From: Algoriphagus aquimarinus
Lineage (GTDB): Bacteria; Bacteroidota; Bacteroidia; Cytophagales; Cyclobacteriaceae
Length of the DNA stretch: 64,000 bases
Assembly (NCBI RefSeq): GCF_007997215.1
Contig: NZ_VORW01000002.1
Location: 310,001 to 374,000, forward strand
Direction of reading: 5' to 3'
Of the stretch, positions 1 through 9,601 are shown piece by piece. Under the pieces are notes generated by a model. That model saw nothing but the letters and a program-made list of their open reading frames with translations. It had not been told where the DNA came from and ran no database searches. The translations under genes and the position numbers were made by a program. Position 1 is the first letter of the stretch. Each line of letters begins with the position of its first letter.

Positions 1-1
1 C

Positions 2-1108
2 AGAACGTCGGTAAATGCAGTCCATATCTCATTGAATTTTGCACCCGGAGAGGACATTGAAAAAGAAAAATTACAAAACATAGCCAAGGAATATATGCGT
101 GGGATCGGCTTTGAAAACCAGCCTTTTCTGGTCTATAAACATACCGATGCAGGCCATCCGCATCTGCATATTGTGACTACCAACATTGAGCTCGACGGCA
201 AGCGGATTCCCTTGCATAATATCGGAAAACTCAAATCAGAACCTACCCGAAAAGCCATCGAAAAACAGTTTGGTTTGGTGCCAGCCGAGTCACAAAAACA
301 GGGACTTTTTATAGCCAAACCCGTTGCTCTTTCCAGACTGGAATATGGTAAATCAGAGACCAAACGGGCCTTAGGAAATGTGCTGCAGCATGTGCTCAAA
401 AACTACAGATTCACTTCCTTGCCTGAGCTAAATGCGGTATTGAAAGGCTATCGAATAGTGGCTGACCGTGGGAATGAAGAATCACGGATTTTTAAAAATA
501 GAGGACTGGTTTACCGGGTATTGGATGCTGAAGATAATAAGATTGGAGTACCGATAAAGGCAAGTAGTTTTCACTTTCGAGCTACACTGATTGCGATTGA
601 ATCCAAGTTTGAGGCTAATGCTTTGGAACGCAAGAAACATATCAAATCAATACGCTCAGCAATTGATCTGACTGTGTTGAAGATGCCTAAATGTAGTTTC
701 GAAGAGGTAATGAAAAGCCTAGAGAAGCAAGGCATTGTAACGGTCAAACGGGAGAATCAAGCCGGTAGATTGTATGGGATCACTTTTGTGGACCATCGTA
801 CCAAATGTGTATTTAATGGAAGTGCATTGGGTAAAAAATACAGTGCGAATGGCTTGTTGAATCGAATAGAAATAAATCATAAAAATGATGCTATAACTCC
901 CAAATCATATATCAAATCAGCAAATCAAATACAGGTAAACCAAGGTGATCAGCGGCTAGTGAAATCGGGTGCTGATGAGGAAAATGGTAGAGGAGAGAAC
1001 TTTTCAAAAAGATTATTGGAGTCCGTAATTACTCCAGAGGAGACATATAGTTATCTGCCATTTGAATGGAGGAAGAAGAAGCGTAAGAAAAAAAAGCAAG
1101 TAAAGTAA
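2..1108 (+). CDS. Relaxase/mobilization nuclease (MobB-like), 5' end outside window
   Basis: Nicks the transfer origin and pilots the DNA strand during conjugative mobilization. The frame is already open at the window edge and reads through a relaxase motif (NAVHISLNFAPGED) ahead of the first possible internal start, a TTG at 32, so the true start lies left of the window. The metal-binding His cluster HPHLHIVTTNI sits about residues 42-52 counted from that TTG, as in the Relaxase/Mobilisation nuclease family (PF03432). The C-terminal part is less conserved and ends in a Lys/Arg-rich tail. The coupling-protein gene follows after 20 bases, so the two probably form one mobilization operon. Family assignment is firm; the name MobB is by analogy with Bacteroidota elements. 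Confidence 0.9.
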   Translation, partial: RTSVNAVHISLNFAPGEDIEKEKLQNIAKEYMRGIGFENQPFLVYKHTDAGHPHLHIVTTNIELDGKRIPLHNIGKLKSEPTRKAIEKQFGLVPAESQKQGLFIAKPVALSRLEYGKSETKRALGNVLQHVLKNYRFTSLPELNAVLKGYRIVADRGNEESRIFKNRGLVYRVLDAEDNKIGVPIKASSFHFRATLIAIESKFEANALERKKHIKSIRSAIDLTVLKMPKCSFEEVMKSLEKQGIVTVKRENQAGRLYGITFVDHRTKCVFNGSALGKKYSANGLLNRIEINHKNDAITPKSYIKSANQIQVNQGDQRLVKSGADEENGRGENFSKRLLESVITPEETYSYLPFEWRKKKRKKKKQVK

Positions 1109-1128
1109 TAGGGATAAACTAAGAGGGG

Positions 1129-3120
1129 ATGGGGATGCAAACCGGAGAAAACGAACAGGGATTACGCAAGATTTTGGATATGACTCGCCTAATGGGGGTT
1201 GGGGTTTTGGGACTGCATTTTTATTACTATTGCTATGCTACTTTTAGAGATTGGAGGCTGGTTTCGGATCTGACAGATGGAGTTTTAGAGAACATTTTTA
1301 ATACGGGTCTGTTTGAGAATTTTTACACTTCCAAGGTAATTGCGGTTGTCTTGCTGGCCATCTCTCTTTTGGGGATCAAAGGTAGGAAGAATGAAAAGAT
1401 GAACGCCAAGACGGCTTCGGCCTATGGCCTGCTGGGCATGGGATTTTACTTCGGAAGTTACATTCTAATGCATTGGAAAGCGCCAATAGAATGGGTTTCG
1501 ATTGCCTACATGACATTTACTTCCTTAGGTTTTTTGCTTATACTTTCGGGTGGAACAAAGCTCTCGAGAATCATTCAAGAGCAGCTTAGCAGTGATGTTT
1601 TCAATTCAGAAAATGAAACCTTTCCGCAGGAAGAACGGCTGTTAGAAAATGAATTCTCAATTAATTTACCTGCTAAATATAGCCTAAAAGGAAAGGTTAG
1701 AGGCAGCTGGATCAATATCATCAATCCTTTTCGTGGGTTGATGGTGTTGGGAACTCCAGGTTCTGGGAAGAGCTATTTTGTGATCCGCCATGTGATCACC
1801 CAGCACATCAAAAAAGGATTTTCCATGTTTGTCTATGACTTCAAATTCGATGATTTATCGGCTATTGTTTACAATACCTGGCTAAAAAATAAGACTGGTT
1901 ATAAAGTGGTTCCCGAGTTCTATGTGATCAACTTTGATGACCTCACCCGGAGTCACCGCTGCAACCCGTTGGCCCCTGAAACCATGTTGGATATTACCGA
2001 TGCAGCTGAGTCGGCACGGACTATTTTGATGGGGTTGAATAGGGAATGGATCAAAAAGCAGGGAGACTTTTTTGTGGAATCACCGATCAATTTTTTGACC
2101 GCTATCATCTGGTTTCTTCGCAAATACAACAATGGTGAGTTTTGTACTTTGCCCCATGTCATCGAGTTGATGCAGGTTGATTATGACGAGTTGTTTACGG
2201 TATTGAGGACTGAAAAGGATATTGATGTGCTGATCAATCCCTTTGTGAATGCCTACCTGAATGATGTGATGGAGCAGCTGGAAGGACAGATCGCCTCTGC
2301 CAAAATATCCATGGCAAGGCTATCTTCAGCGCAGTTATACTACGTGCTTTCCGGTAATGATTTTACACTGGATATCAATATTCCCGAAGAGCCAAAGCTA
2401 GTATGTATGGGAAACAATCCACAGAAAATACAGATCTATGGAGCCGTACTTTCTCTCTATGTAAACCGTCTGGTGAAGCTGGTGAACCAGAAAGGAAAGC
2501 TAAAAAGCAGTCTGATTTTCGATGAGTTTCCGACCATCTATTTAAATGGAATGGACAGCCTTATTGCCACGGCACGGAGCAATAAAGTGGCAACTACTTT
2601 AGGAATTCAGGATCTTAGCCAGCTACGAAAAGACTATGGGAGAGAGTTAGCTGATGTGATCATGGGGATTGTTGGAAACATTGTTTCAGGTCAGGTGACT
2701 GGTGATTCAGCCAAACAATTATCGGATCGAATAGGGAAGATTATGCAGGACAGACAGAGCCTTTCCATCAACAGTGCAGACACCTCGATCAGCAAATCAA
2801 AACAGTTGGAATCTGCTGTTCCTCCTTCCACCATATCCTCGCTTTCCTCAGGGGAATTTGTGGGGATGGTAGCCGATAACCCAGACTGTAAAATGACTTT
2901 AAAAGCTTTTCATTCGGAGATTATCAACGACCATAAGGCCCTGAAAATAGAGCAGGAAAACTACCAGCCCATTCCTGAAATCCGAAAGATTGACACAACC
3001 ATTGTTCAGCGAAATTACCTCCAGATCAAGCAGGACATTAGGGATATTATACTTTCTGAAATGGATAGGTTGGTTAATGATCCTGGGCAGAAACATTTGG
3101 TGATAAAGAAAGAGGGATAA
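1129..3120 (+). CDS. Type IV coupling protein / conjugal transfer ATPase (TraG/MobC-like)
   Basis: Inner-membrane ATPase that hands the relaxase-DNA complex to a type IV secretion channel. Several hydrophobic segments in residues 15-145 form the membrane anchor. A Walker A motif (GTPGSGKS) lies near residue 209 and a Walker B motif (LIFDEFPTIY) near 462, followed by a TraM-recognition-like region with NKVATTLGIQDLSQLRKDYG. The 663-residue length fits the Bacteroidota MobC/TraG group. ATG codons at 1129 and 1135 are both possible starts. The gene is 20 bases downstream of the relaxase and is closed by a strong hairpin terminator. No other type IV secretion genes are in view; they may lie left of the window, or the element may borrow them. 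Confidence 0.9.
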   Translation: MGMQTGENEQGLRKILDMTRLMGVGVLGLHFYYYCYATFRDWRLVSDLTDGVLENIFNTGLFENFYTSKVIAVVLLAISLLGIKGRKNEKMNAKTASAYGLLGMGFYFGSYILMHWKAPIEWVSIAYMTFTSLGFLLILSGGTKLSRIIQEQLSSDVFNSENETFPQEERLLENEFSINLPAKYSLKGKVRGSWINIINPFRGLMVLGTPGSGKSYFVIRHVITQHIKKGFSMFVYDFKFDDLSAIVYNTWLKNKTGYKVVPEFYVINFDDLTRSHRCNPLAPETMLDITDAAESARTILMGLNREWIKKQGDFFVESPINFLTAIIWFLRKYNNGEFCTLPHVIELMQVDYDELFTVLRTEKDIDVLINPFVNAYLNDVMEQLEGQIASAKISMARLSSAQLYYVLSGNDFTLDINIPEEPKLVCMGNNPQKIQIYGAVLSLYVNRLVKLVNQKGKLKSSLIFDEFPTIYLNGMDSLIATARSNKVATTLGIQDLSQLRKDYGRELADVIMGIVGNIVSGQVTGDSAKQLSDRIGKIMQDRQSLSINSADTSISKSKQLESAVPPSTISSLSSGEFVGMVADNPDCKMTLKAFHSEIINDHKALKIEQENYQPIPEIRKIDTTIVQRNYLQIKQDIRDIILSEMDRLVNDPGQKHLVIKKEG

Positions 3121-3199
3121 TAAAATGATATCCCTCAAACGATTTATTTTTTTGGCTAATTTTAAAGATTAAGGTTTTAGACCCTTCCTCTCTACATCT

Positions 3200-3243
3200 A
3201 AAAAACCTAACCTTCTGAAAAAATGATGGTTAGGTTTTTTTAT
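3200..3243 (+). terminator. Rho-independent terminator after the mobilization genes
   Basis: The arms AAAAAACCTAACC (3200-3212) and GGTTAGGTTTTTT (3228-3240) are perfectly complementary over 13 bp with a 15-base loop, and a T-rich run follows. The flanking A and T tracts could let it work on both strands, but the natural client is the relaxase/coupling-protein operon ending at 3120. Confidence 0.85.
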
Positions 3244-3446
3244 TTTGAGACAGTAGCGAAATCAGTAGCGTTTTGGTCTTGTTTTGGAGATGGTCCAACG
3301 CTTTAATTGGCTACTCCGAAAATTCAGTATGGTACTTTCTCCAAGCTAATCAGTTCAATAACGTGCCTTTTGCTAAGTCTCAGAATAGCGATAACTTATT
3401 GATGCTAAAAATGACTCATTCTTGATAAAGGTAACTTCATAGTTAA
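3244..3446. other. Non-coding stretch with a possible gene fragment
   Basis: Between the mob terminator and the convergent methyltransferase gene. On the plus strand a start-less frame of about 50 codons (about 3277-3424) reads GYSENSVWYFLQANQFNN and then stops. The composition looks protein-like, but I recognise no family. It may be the tail of a degraded cargo gene, which would mark a junction between the mobilization module and the cargo; it may also be chance. Confidence 0.3.
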
Positions 3447-4307
3447 CTATGAATTTGTGGCGGTAAGGTATATGAAATTTGTTCCATCTGATTCAATGGA
3501 CTTTTCGCGTATGATTCTAAACCCAAATTTTGTAAAATAGTAATGGTATGGGTGGCAAAAACTTAACTCACTTCCATAAATAATGGAATGCTTCTGTTTT
3601 CTAATATTGAATCCAAGCTCTATAGGTTCGTAAATAATAAATGCGATGTTTTGAAGTGCGGATAGTTCTTCAATTAAAATAACTAGTTCTTTTTCTGTCA
3701 AATACTCTAAAACTCCGCCAAAGGACAAGAAGATTTTATTCGATCCTTTGATCAAATTTATATTGCTAGTAATGTCTCCTGCTACAAATCTCAGGTTTTC
3801 AATAGTATTATAAGTACTGTTATTTATTTCAATTTGTGCTTGGTTAATGTCTATTCCCACGAAATGAGGAATACCAATAAATTTTTCTGAAAGGTTTTTC
3901 ACTACCATCCCTTCGCCACATCCTATTTCAATTAGTTCTTGATAGTCGGTTTCACTGAGTAGATTAGTTATTGATTCATATATAGGTTCTTTTAATAAAT
4001 TAAACATTCCTTGCAGGCGACCAGATGTCAAATCAAAATAGCCTTGAGTATGATTTGATGACCAAATTTGCCTATGAAGCTCAGCTAACTTTTCATATTT
4101 GTTATCTGCTTTCAGTTCTATAAATATTGAACATAGAATTGCGCGCTCGATCTTATTTGAAGGAATCTTTCCATTCAGAAGCTCGTTTCGAATTTCAGGT
4201 TTAATTAGTTGAGCGATTTTTCCAACCAGGTTTTTGAGTGCTTTTTTTACTGGACTTTTCGGAATCAAAACTGGAAATTCCCAATTACTATTATTACTTG
4301 GTGTCAT
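3447..4307 (-). CDS. Class I SAM-dependent methyltransferase, substrate unknown
   Basis: Predicted cytoplasmic methyltransferase of 286 residues. A glycine-rich SAM-binding motif I (LIEIGCGEGMVV) lies near residues 128-139, an acidic residue at the end of the next strand (VGIDINQAQIEI) fits motif II, and a later motif (FVAGDIT) could contact adenine. The N-terminal 120 residues are a Lys-rich region I do not recognise. The gene is clearly more AT-rich than its neighbours, suggesting separate acquisition. Its start overlaps the stop of a small upstream frame by four bases (ATGA). It is the last gene of the copper-module strand but has no evident link to metals. The methyltransferase fold is well supported; the target is not. 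Confidence 0.7.
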   Translation of the reverse strand: MTPSNNSNWEFPVLIPKSPVKKALKNLVGKIAQLIKPEIRNELLNGKIPSNKIERAILCSIFIELKADNKYEKLAELHRQIWSSNHTQGYFDLTSGRLQGMFNLLKEPIYESITNLLSETDYQELIEIGCGEGMVVKNLSEKFIGIPHFVGIDINQAQIEINNSTYNTIENLRFVAGDITSNINLIKGSNKIFLSFGGVLEYLTEKELVILIEELSALQNIAFIIYEPIELGFNIRKQKHSIIYGSELSFCHPYHYYFTKFGFRIIREKSIESDGTNFIYLTATNS

Positions 4308-4513
4308 ATAATATTTGATTTAGTGTTAAGAATATTGTTTTTGAAACCAGATCCTCCTGCTAATTCTGCAAGAGAGAATATCCGAAGATGTATGTTGTTG
4401 AAATTGTCTCTTACTGCGTAATCCATCTTATATAGCATTGGTGAATTGTCTGCTTTTACCATCTCCTTAGAAGGAAGTGTATTTATTCTATTGTTTTGAT
4501 TACTTCCCCACAC
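4304..4513 (-). CDS. Possible small protein between cusB and the methyltransferase
   Basis: A 69-codon frame (or 52 codons from an internal ATG at 4462) whose stop overlaps the methyltransferase start by ATGA, the arrangement expected of translationally coupled genes. It overlaps the 3' end of the CusB adaptor gene by about 31 bases in another frame. The product has no signal peptide, membrane segment or known motif. It could equally be a chance frame in the 175-base gap. I keep it only because of the coupled stop/start. Confidence 0.25.
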   Translation of the reverse strand: MWGSNQNNRINTLPSKEMVKADNSPMLYKMDYAVRDNFNNIHLRIFSLAELAGGSGFKNNILNTKSNII

Positions 4514-6264
4514 GTGACCATGGAAGGTCCAAAATATGGGTTGATTACTTTATCCTGCAGACTTAACCAATCCGCACCTCTGTTACTATCTGCCATAGGA
4601 CAATGTTGAACATATATTTTGGATGGATAGGGATGGAATTTCTCTGCCATTGCTACCATTTCATCAGAAATATTAAGGAAGTTTTTTCTCACCTCTTCAA
4701 GTGATTTTTGCTCAACAAACTTTTCAAGGTAGATTTTAAGATTGTCTTGGTATTTCATCCAACTCATATGGGATTCAACTTTGAATTTACTCATGTCTAC
4801 TTTTGAAATGATCGATTGCATTCTCTTTGCAGAGGTCAAAGAGGCTGTTAACTCATCTTTGGTCAAGGCATCTTTTAATTCAAAATAGCTATCAAAAAGG
4901 GGCTTCAGCTCATTTTTAGCGTCTTGGGAAATAGATTCAGAAACAGTATTGGATGAGGCATTTGATACAGGCATTGTCATACCCGCGTGGTTATGTCCTG
5001 TCATAGCTGAGCCTCCCTCAGGGCTCATCATGCTTGGCTTTCCTGCCAATTGAGCAGCGGCATCAATACTAAATGTACCATTCACGGCTATCTCGTCTCC
5101 TTGGGACAATCCAGATTCTATTTGATAATGATCTCCCAAAGCTGAGCCTAGAGTTACTTCTCTAAGTTGGAAGCTTACGGACTGATTGGTAGCTGTCTTT
5201 ACATATACTACGGAACGGGTTCCAGTCCACATTACTGCAGTCTTTGGTACGACGACACTGTTTTCATTAGATGCACCTTTGCTTTCTACTTTGCCGGAAA
5301 CAAACATCTCAGGTTTAAATTTCAAGTTAGAGTTTTGTACTTCCAGTCGTGCTTGGGCTACTCTGGTTTGAGGGTTGATAATAGGATCTATGTAGCTTAA
5401 TTTGCCAGAAAAAGTCTCTCCGGGAAGCGATTGAACGGTGAACTCGATGATATCACCTTTTTTGACCCATTGCAACTCGGATTCATACACATCAAATAAT
5501 ACCCATACCTTGCTCAAGTCAGCGATTTGATAAATAGGTTCACCTCGGTTCACGTAGTCACCCAGATTTACCATTTTCTCAGTTACATATCCAGATACAT
5601 TTGCTAAAATTGGTACCTGTTCAGTTACTTTTCCTGTTGCCAGAATTTGATCAATTTGACCATCTGTTAATTTCCAGTTTTTCAGTTTTGATTTTGCAGC
5701 AGCGAAAAGTGAAGGCTGAGAATCCTTAATTTTCTGAGCCTGAAACAATTCCTCCTGAGCTGTAGCCAATTCCGGAGAATAGAGTTGTCCTAAAGTCTGA
5801 CCTTTTTTAACATACTCTCCTGTAAAGTTGACTGTCAGATTTTCTATTCTCCCAGAAATATGGGCTGACTGGGTATAGTTTTGGCGTTCATCTGCTTGGA
5901 TCTTTCCATTGAGCCTTATTGACTTATCACTTGAAGAATTTCCAACAACCAATGATTGGATTCCTGCCAATTGCATGGCCGTAGGAGACATTGTGATAGC
6001 CATTGGGTCAGCTTCTGTATTTTCATTTTCCAGAGGGATCAAATCCATTCCACAGATAGGGCAATCACCTGGTTCATTCTGTCTTATCTGAGGATGCATG
6101 GAGCATGTGTACGTAATAGGGATTCCTGCAATCGATTCTACGTGATCATGTTCGTCCATTTCCATTGTTGGAGCTGTATCTGGTTTAACCAGCCAGCCTA
6201 CACCTATCCCTATCACTAATACGGTGATAAGTATCACAAGCTTGTTGTTGAGGATATTTTTCAT
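4483..6264 (-). CDS. cusB: CusB-type RND periplasmic adaptor with heavy-metal-binding and DUF3347 domains
   Basis: Periplasmic adaptor that would join a heavy-metal RND pump to a TolC-type channel, probably for Cu(I)/Ag(I). An N-terminal membrane anchor (residues 8-25) is followed by a Cys-rich heavy-metal-binding domain at about 52-77 (YTCSMHPQIR...CPICGMDL). Barrel-sandwich and beta-barrel adaptor domains follow, then a His/Met-rich linker (MTGHNHAGMTM, about 412-422). The C-terminal 140 residues form a DUF3347 domain with QHCPMADSNRGADWLS and VTCGE. That domain matches the C-terminus of the separate DUF3347 lipoprotein encoded at 6770-7378. No intact RND permease or channel belongs to this operon: only a deleted cusA-tolC remnant lies upstream at 12493-12986. 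The adaptor is therefore an orphan that may serve the second pump in the window. Confidence 0.92.
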   Translation of the reverse strand: MKNILNNKLVILITVLVIGIGVGWLVKPDTAPTMEMDEHDHVESIAGIPITYTCSMHPQIRQNEPGDCPICGMDLIPLENENTEADPMAITMSPTAMQLAGIQSLVVGNSSSDKSIRLNGKIQADERQNYTQSAHISGRIENLTVNFTGEYVKKGQTLGQLYSPELATAQEELFQAQKIKDSQPSLFAAAKSKLKNWKLTDGQIDQILATGKVTEQVPILANVSGYVTEKMVNLGDYVNRGEPIYQIADLSKVWVLFDVYESELQWVKKGDIIEFTVQSLPGETFSGKLSYIDPIINPQTRVAQARLEVQNSNLKFKPEMFVSGKVESKGASNENSVVVPKTAVMWTGTRSVVYVKTATNQSVSFQLREVTLGSALGDHYQIESGLSQGDEIAVNGTFSIDAAAQLAGKPSMMSPEGGSAMTGHNHAGMTMPVSNASSNTVSESISQDAKNELKPLFDSYFELKDALTKDELTASLTSAKRMQSIISKVDMSKFKVESHMSWMKYQDNLKIYLEKFVEQKSLEEVRKNFLNISDEMVAMAEKFHPYPSKIYVQHCPMADSNRGADWLSLQDKVINPYFGPSMVTCGEVIKTIE

Positions 6265-6326
6265 TTTTGCGATCTATTTTTAATCAATCCACGGACAACT
6301 CCAAGGGTAGATTTTAAGGTTTTCAA

Positions 6327-6773
6327 TTAGTGCAGAGTTTTCAAATAAGTTGTTAGCTCCTTCCGTTCAGCATCCGACAATATAGCCTCTCGGTGAACCA
6401 GCGTATAAGAGGAAATAGGCATTTTTTCTTGCTCAATTTGTTTGATCATACTTTCCAATTTCATCTTTTTCATCCGACCAGATAGTCTCCCAAATTCTGA
6501 GAAATTCAACTCAGATATTCCCTCTTTAATATGCTTATCTAATAGCCAACCTGCTGGCTGAAAATTACTGTACCATGGGTAGTTGACCTGATCACTATGG
6601 CAGTTATAGCAGGATGTTTTAAGCATCTTTCCTATATGCACTGGAGAGCTATTTGTAACCAGAAAGTCATCGGGGCCTGCAGGTATGTTTGGATTGTGGT
6701 TGGTGGGAATGAATTGAATTCCCACCAAGACAATTATGAGTATAAACAAGGAAACCCAGATTAGCTTTTTCAC
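6327..6773 (-). CDS. Haem-binding-domain (Haem_bd) c-type cytochrome-like protein
   Basis: Small exported or membrane-anchored protein of 148 residues, with an N-terminal hydrophobic segment (LIWVSLFILIIVLVGIQFIP) and a single CxxCH motif (SCYNCHSDQVNYPWYSNFQP) near residues 55-60. This layout is typical of the Haem_bd family (PF14376), often found beside copper and cytochrome genes in Bacteroidota. It would hold one c-type haem in the periplasm. It starts with GTG at 6773, overlapping the TGA of the upstream DUF3347 gene (GTGA), so translation is probably coupled. Its role in copper handling is inferred from position only. Confidence 0.82.
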   Translation of the reverse strand: MKKLIWVSLFILIIVLVGIQFIPTNHNPNIPAGPDDFLVTNSSPVHIGKMLKTSCYNCHSDQVNYPWYSNFQPAGWLLDKHIKEGISELNFSEFGRLSGRMKKMKLESMIKQIEQEKMPISSYTLVHREAILSDAERKELTTYLKTLH

Positions 6774-7378
6774 CCGACTTCAATTACTTTTTTGACAGAA
6801 CCACAGGTTTGCATCTTTCCAGCAAATAAAGGATTAACAATTTCTTCTGAATCACTTAGCCATATACCTCCTTCATTTTTATTATACATCGGGCAGTATT
6901 GCTCATAAAGTTTTCTGTCCGAACCTACAATGGCCAGTAGATCTTCAAAATCCTTACCCATAGCTTGAAAATGTTCAATCTGATGATCCATTTCACTTTT
7001 GGCAATGTGTTCGCTGTGTTCTTGAATAACTTCAAGAATTTCATTCACAGTTGTTTTATCATCAGTAGATACCTGATCGAAAGAGATCGTTTTGGCATTT
7101 TCAGCCAGTTTGGCGGCTGCTTTGGCAGCATCGACTTTGTTGTTGGCACTTAGAGCTTTCTTAATTTCCAAGTATTCGTTAATAAGTTCTGTCTTAGAAG
7201 CAGCTCCGGTCATGGTCATTTCTTGATCCGTATTTTCCATCGTTTCAGACATAGCCTCATGATCATGTTCTTCTGATCCTTCAGCGTGGTCATCTAGTTT
7301 TTTCTCTCCACAGGCGATAAGGGAAATTGCCAGTCCGGCAATGAGTGCCAGCGATAAAATTGATTTTTGAGTTTTCAT
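6770..7378 (-). CDS. DUF3347 lipoprotein, probable periplasmic copper-binding protein
   Basis: A 202-residue lipoprotein: the signal peptide ends in a lipobox (LAISLIACGEKK), so Cys-22 or so would be lipidated. A His/Glu/Met-rich linker (HAEGSEEHDHEAMSETM) follows, then a helical DUF3347 domain ending in YEQYCPMYNKNEGGIWLSD and QTCGSVKK. The two Cys motifs match those of the CusB C-terminus, so this is a free-standing paralogue of that domain. DUF3347 occurs almost wholly in copper loci, which supports a metal-binding or metallochaperone role. It is translationally coupled to the Haem_bd gene downstream and lies 162 bases after copB. Confidence 0.88.
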   Translation of the reverse strand: MKTQKSILSLALIAGLAISLIACGEKKLDDHAEGSEEHDHEAMSETMENTDQEMTMTGAASKTELINEYLEIKKALSANNKVDAAKAAAKLAENAKTISFDQVSTDDKTTVNEILEVIQEHSEHIAKSEMDHQIEHFQAMGKDFEDLLAIVGSDRKLYEQYCPMYNKNEGGIWLSDSEEIVNPLFAGKMQTCGSVKKVIEVG

Positions 7379-7540
7379 ATTTTTTGAGTTTTAAATTTGT
7401 TTCGTAATTGTTGATATAATGGCTCTTCTTAAGCCATTTGATTATGGTTGCTAAATCAATTACCCAATACTCCATTGCCCTTCAGTATTAGTGAATAAGC
7501 CGTGAGGAATTGTGGGGATTGATAATCAAAGCACGCTCAC

Positions 7541-9580
7541 TTATGATTTAATTTGTCTTTTTAATAACTGTGCGTTTAATGCGACGATCACTGTACTTAA
7601 GCTCATTAGTGCTGCACCAATGGCAGGACTTAGGATGATTCCAGCTCCAGCCAATACACCAGCTGCCAGTGGAACGGCCACGATGTTGTAGCCTGCTGCC
7701 CACCAGATATTCTGCATCATTTTTTTGTAGGTAGCTGTTCCGAAGAGGATCAGATTTGCAATGTCTTTTGGATTGCTATTGACCAAAATGATATCTGCAG
7801 TTTCAGCAGCAACGTCAGTTCCTGATCCCACAGCGATTCCAACATCTGCCTGAGCTAAAGCTGGGGCATCGTTGACACCATCTCCGGTCATTGCCACGAA
7901 TTCACCTTTTGCTTGCAAATCTTTGATAATCTTCTGCTTGTCTTCTGGCATTACTTCAGAATAATAGCCGTCCAGCCCGAGTGTTTCACTTACAGCCTTT
8001 GCAACTATTTCATTGTCACCTGTCGCCATAAGTATTTTTATACCCTGCTTTTTAAGTGTCTCTATTGCTTCTTTGGATTCGTCACGGATTTCATCCGCCA
8101 AAGCGATGAATCCTATTAGTTTTTCATCCGAAAGAACAAAGACTACTGTTTCATCTTCTGTTTTGAAAGCTCCATCAGGTTGCTCTATGTCTTTTTGTTT
8201 TAATCCTCCTGGGCTCATAATGCTGATTTTTTTGCCATCGAGTGTGGCTTCTATGCCCATCCCAGTGATGTTTTGGAAGTTTTCTGGCTTGCTGAGGTTT
8301 AGTTTTAACTCCTTGGATTTCCTCACTATTCCAGCTGCGATTGGATGTTCAGAACTGTTTTCAAGTGCTGCTGCAATGGCGAGTAAGTCTTTATCATCTA
8401 TTCCCTCTGCTACACTTTTGAATCGAGTCACTCCGAATTCACCTTTGGTCAAGGTTCCTGTCTTGTCAAAAATGATGGTAGTCAGTTTTCGTGAATTTTC
8501 GAAGGCAGTTCTATTGCGGATCAATAAGCCATGCTTAGCCGAAACTGATGTAGAAATCGCGACCACTAATGGCACCGCCAATCCCAATGCGTGGGGACAG
8601 GAGATAATCATGACCGTTACCATTCGCTCCAGCGCATAGTTGAAATCTTTGCCTAAGCTTAGCCAGACCACCAAGGTGATAATCCCTGCTGCCAAAGCGA
8701 TGTAAAACAACCAGCCTGCTGCCTTGTCAGCCAGATTTTGAGTGTTAGACTTAGTTTTCTGTGCTTCTGTCACCAATCCGATTACTTTGGACAAATAGGA
8801 GTCTTCACCGGTGTGCTTCACCTTGATTTTCAGTGCACCGTTGTCGTTGACTGACCCACCAATCACCTCATCGTCTTTTTGTTTGGATACGGGCTTAGAT
8901 TCCCCGGTAAGCATGGATTCGTTTACATGACTGCTTCCTTCAAGTACTTGTCCATCAGCAGGGATTTTCTCGCCAGGTCTCACCAGAATAGTGTCTCCAG
9001 ATTTCAACTCCGAAATAGGAACATCTTCTGACTCTCCATCTTCCATAATTCTCCTAGCTTCCGAGGGCATCATCTTCGCCAATTCCTGTAAGGCATTCGA
9101 TGCCCCCATCACGGATTTCATTTCTATCCAATGACCCAGCAACATGATGTCTATTAAACTGACGAGTTCCCAGAAAAATATTTTTCCGCCTAAACCAAAT
9201 ACCACTGCGGAGCTATAGAAGTAGGCTACCGAAATGGCCAAGGCAATCAGGGTCATCATTCCTGGTTTCTTGTTCTTCAGTTCATCGACCATACCTTTTA
9301 AGAAAGGCCAGCCACCGTAAAAGAACACCAAAGATGAAAGAGCAAATTGCAGGTATCGATCCCCTTCGAATCTGAACTCATAGCCAACAAGATCCTGAAT
9401 CATTGGAGCCAGCACGACTATCGGCAAGGTGATCACCAGAGAAATCCAGAATCGCTTTTTGAAATCCTCGATCATGTGCATATGATGCATGCTGTGGTCA
9501 TTGCCTTGCATACCTTTCCTCTCATGCTTTCCCTTTTTATGAGAATCATGTTGTTTATGACTGTGATTTGAATGATCCAT
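7541..9580 (-). CDS. copB: CopB-type copper P-type ATPase (P1B-3)
   Basis: Inner-membrane ATPase that exports copper or silver from the cytoplasm. The N-terminus is His-rich ([20 protein letters not shown], more His to residue 37) rather than a CxxC HMA domain. The intramembrane metal motif near residue 327 is CPH ([11 protein letters not shown]), the signature of the CopB branch, as opposed to CPC of CopA. Phosphorylation motif DKTGTLTKG lies near 371, the TGES actuator loop is in [12 protein letters not shown], and the hinge [10 protein letters not shown] lies near 568. Length (679) is normal. It lies 21 bases downstream of the multicopper oxidase on the same strand, so they are probably co-transcribed. 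Confidence 0.95.
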   Translation of the reverse strand: MDHSNHSHKQHDSHKKGKHERKGMQGNDHSMHHMHMIEDFKKRFWISLVITLPIVVLAPMIQDLVGYEFRFEGDRYLQFALSSLVFFYGGWPFLKGMVDELKNKKPGMMTLIALAISVAYFYSSAVVFGLGGKIFFWELVSLIDIMLLGHWIEMKSVMGASNALQELAKMMPSEARRIMEDGESEDVPISELKSGDTILVRPGEKIPADGQVLEGSSHVNESMLTGESKPVSKQKDDEVIGGSVNDNGALKIKVKHTGEDSYLSKVIGLVTEAQKTKSNTQNLADKAAGWLFYIALAAGIITLVVWLSLGKDFNYALERMVTVMIISCPHALGLAVPLVVAISTSVSAKHGLLIRNRTAFENSRKLTTIIFDKTGTLTKGEFGVTRFKSVAEGIDDKDLLAIAAALENSSEHPIAAGIVRKSKELKLNLSKPENFQNITGMGIEATLDGKKISIMSPGGLKQKDIEQPDGAFKTEDETVVFVLSDEKLIGFIALADEIRDESKEAIETLKKQGIKILMATGDNEIVAKAVSETLGLDGYYSEVMPEDKQKIIKDLQAKGEFVAMTGDGVNDAPALAQADVGIAVGSGTDVAAETADIILVNSNPKDIANLILFGTATYKKMMQNIWWAAGYNIVAVPLAAGVLAGAGIILSPAIGAALMSLSTVIVALNAQLLKRQIKS

Positions 9581-9601
9581 TTTCTATTTATCTAAATGAT
9601 T

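Noticed and set aside
8013..8639. A 208-codon plus-strand frame across copB
   Set aside because: Antisense to a well-supported P-type ATPase; Ser/Ile-rich product with no domain.
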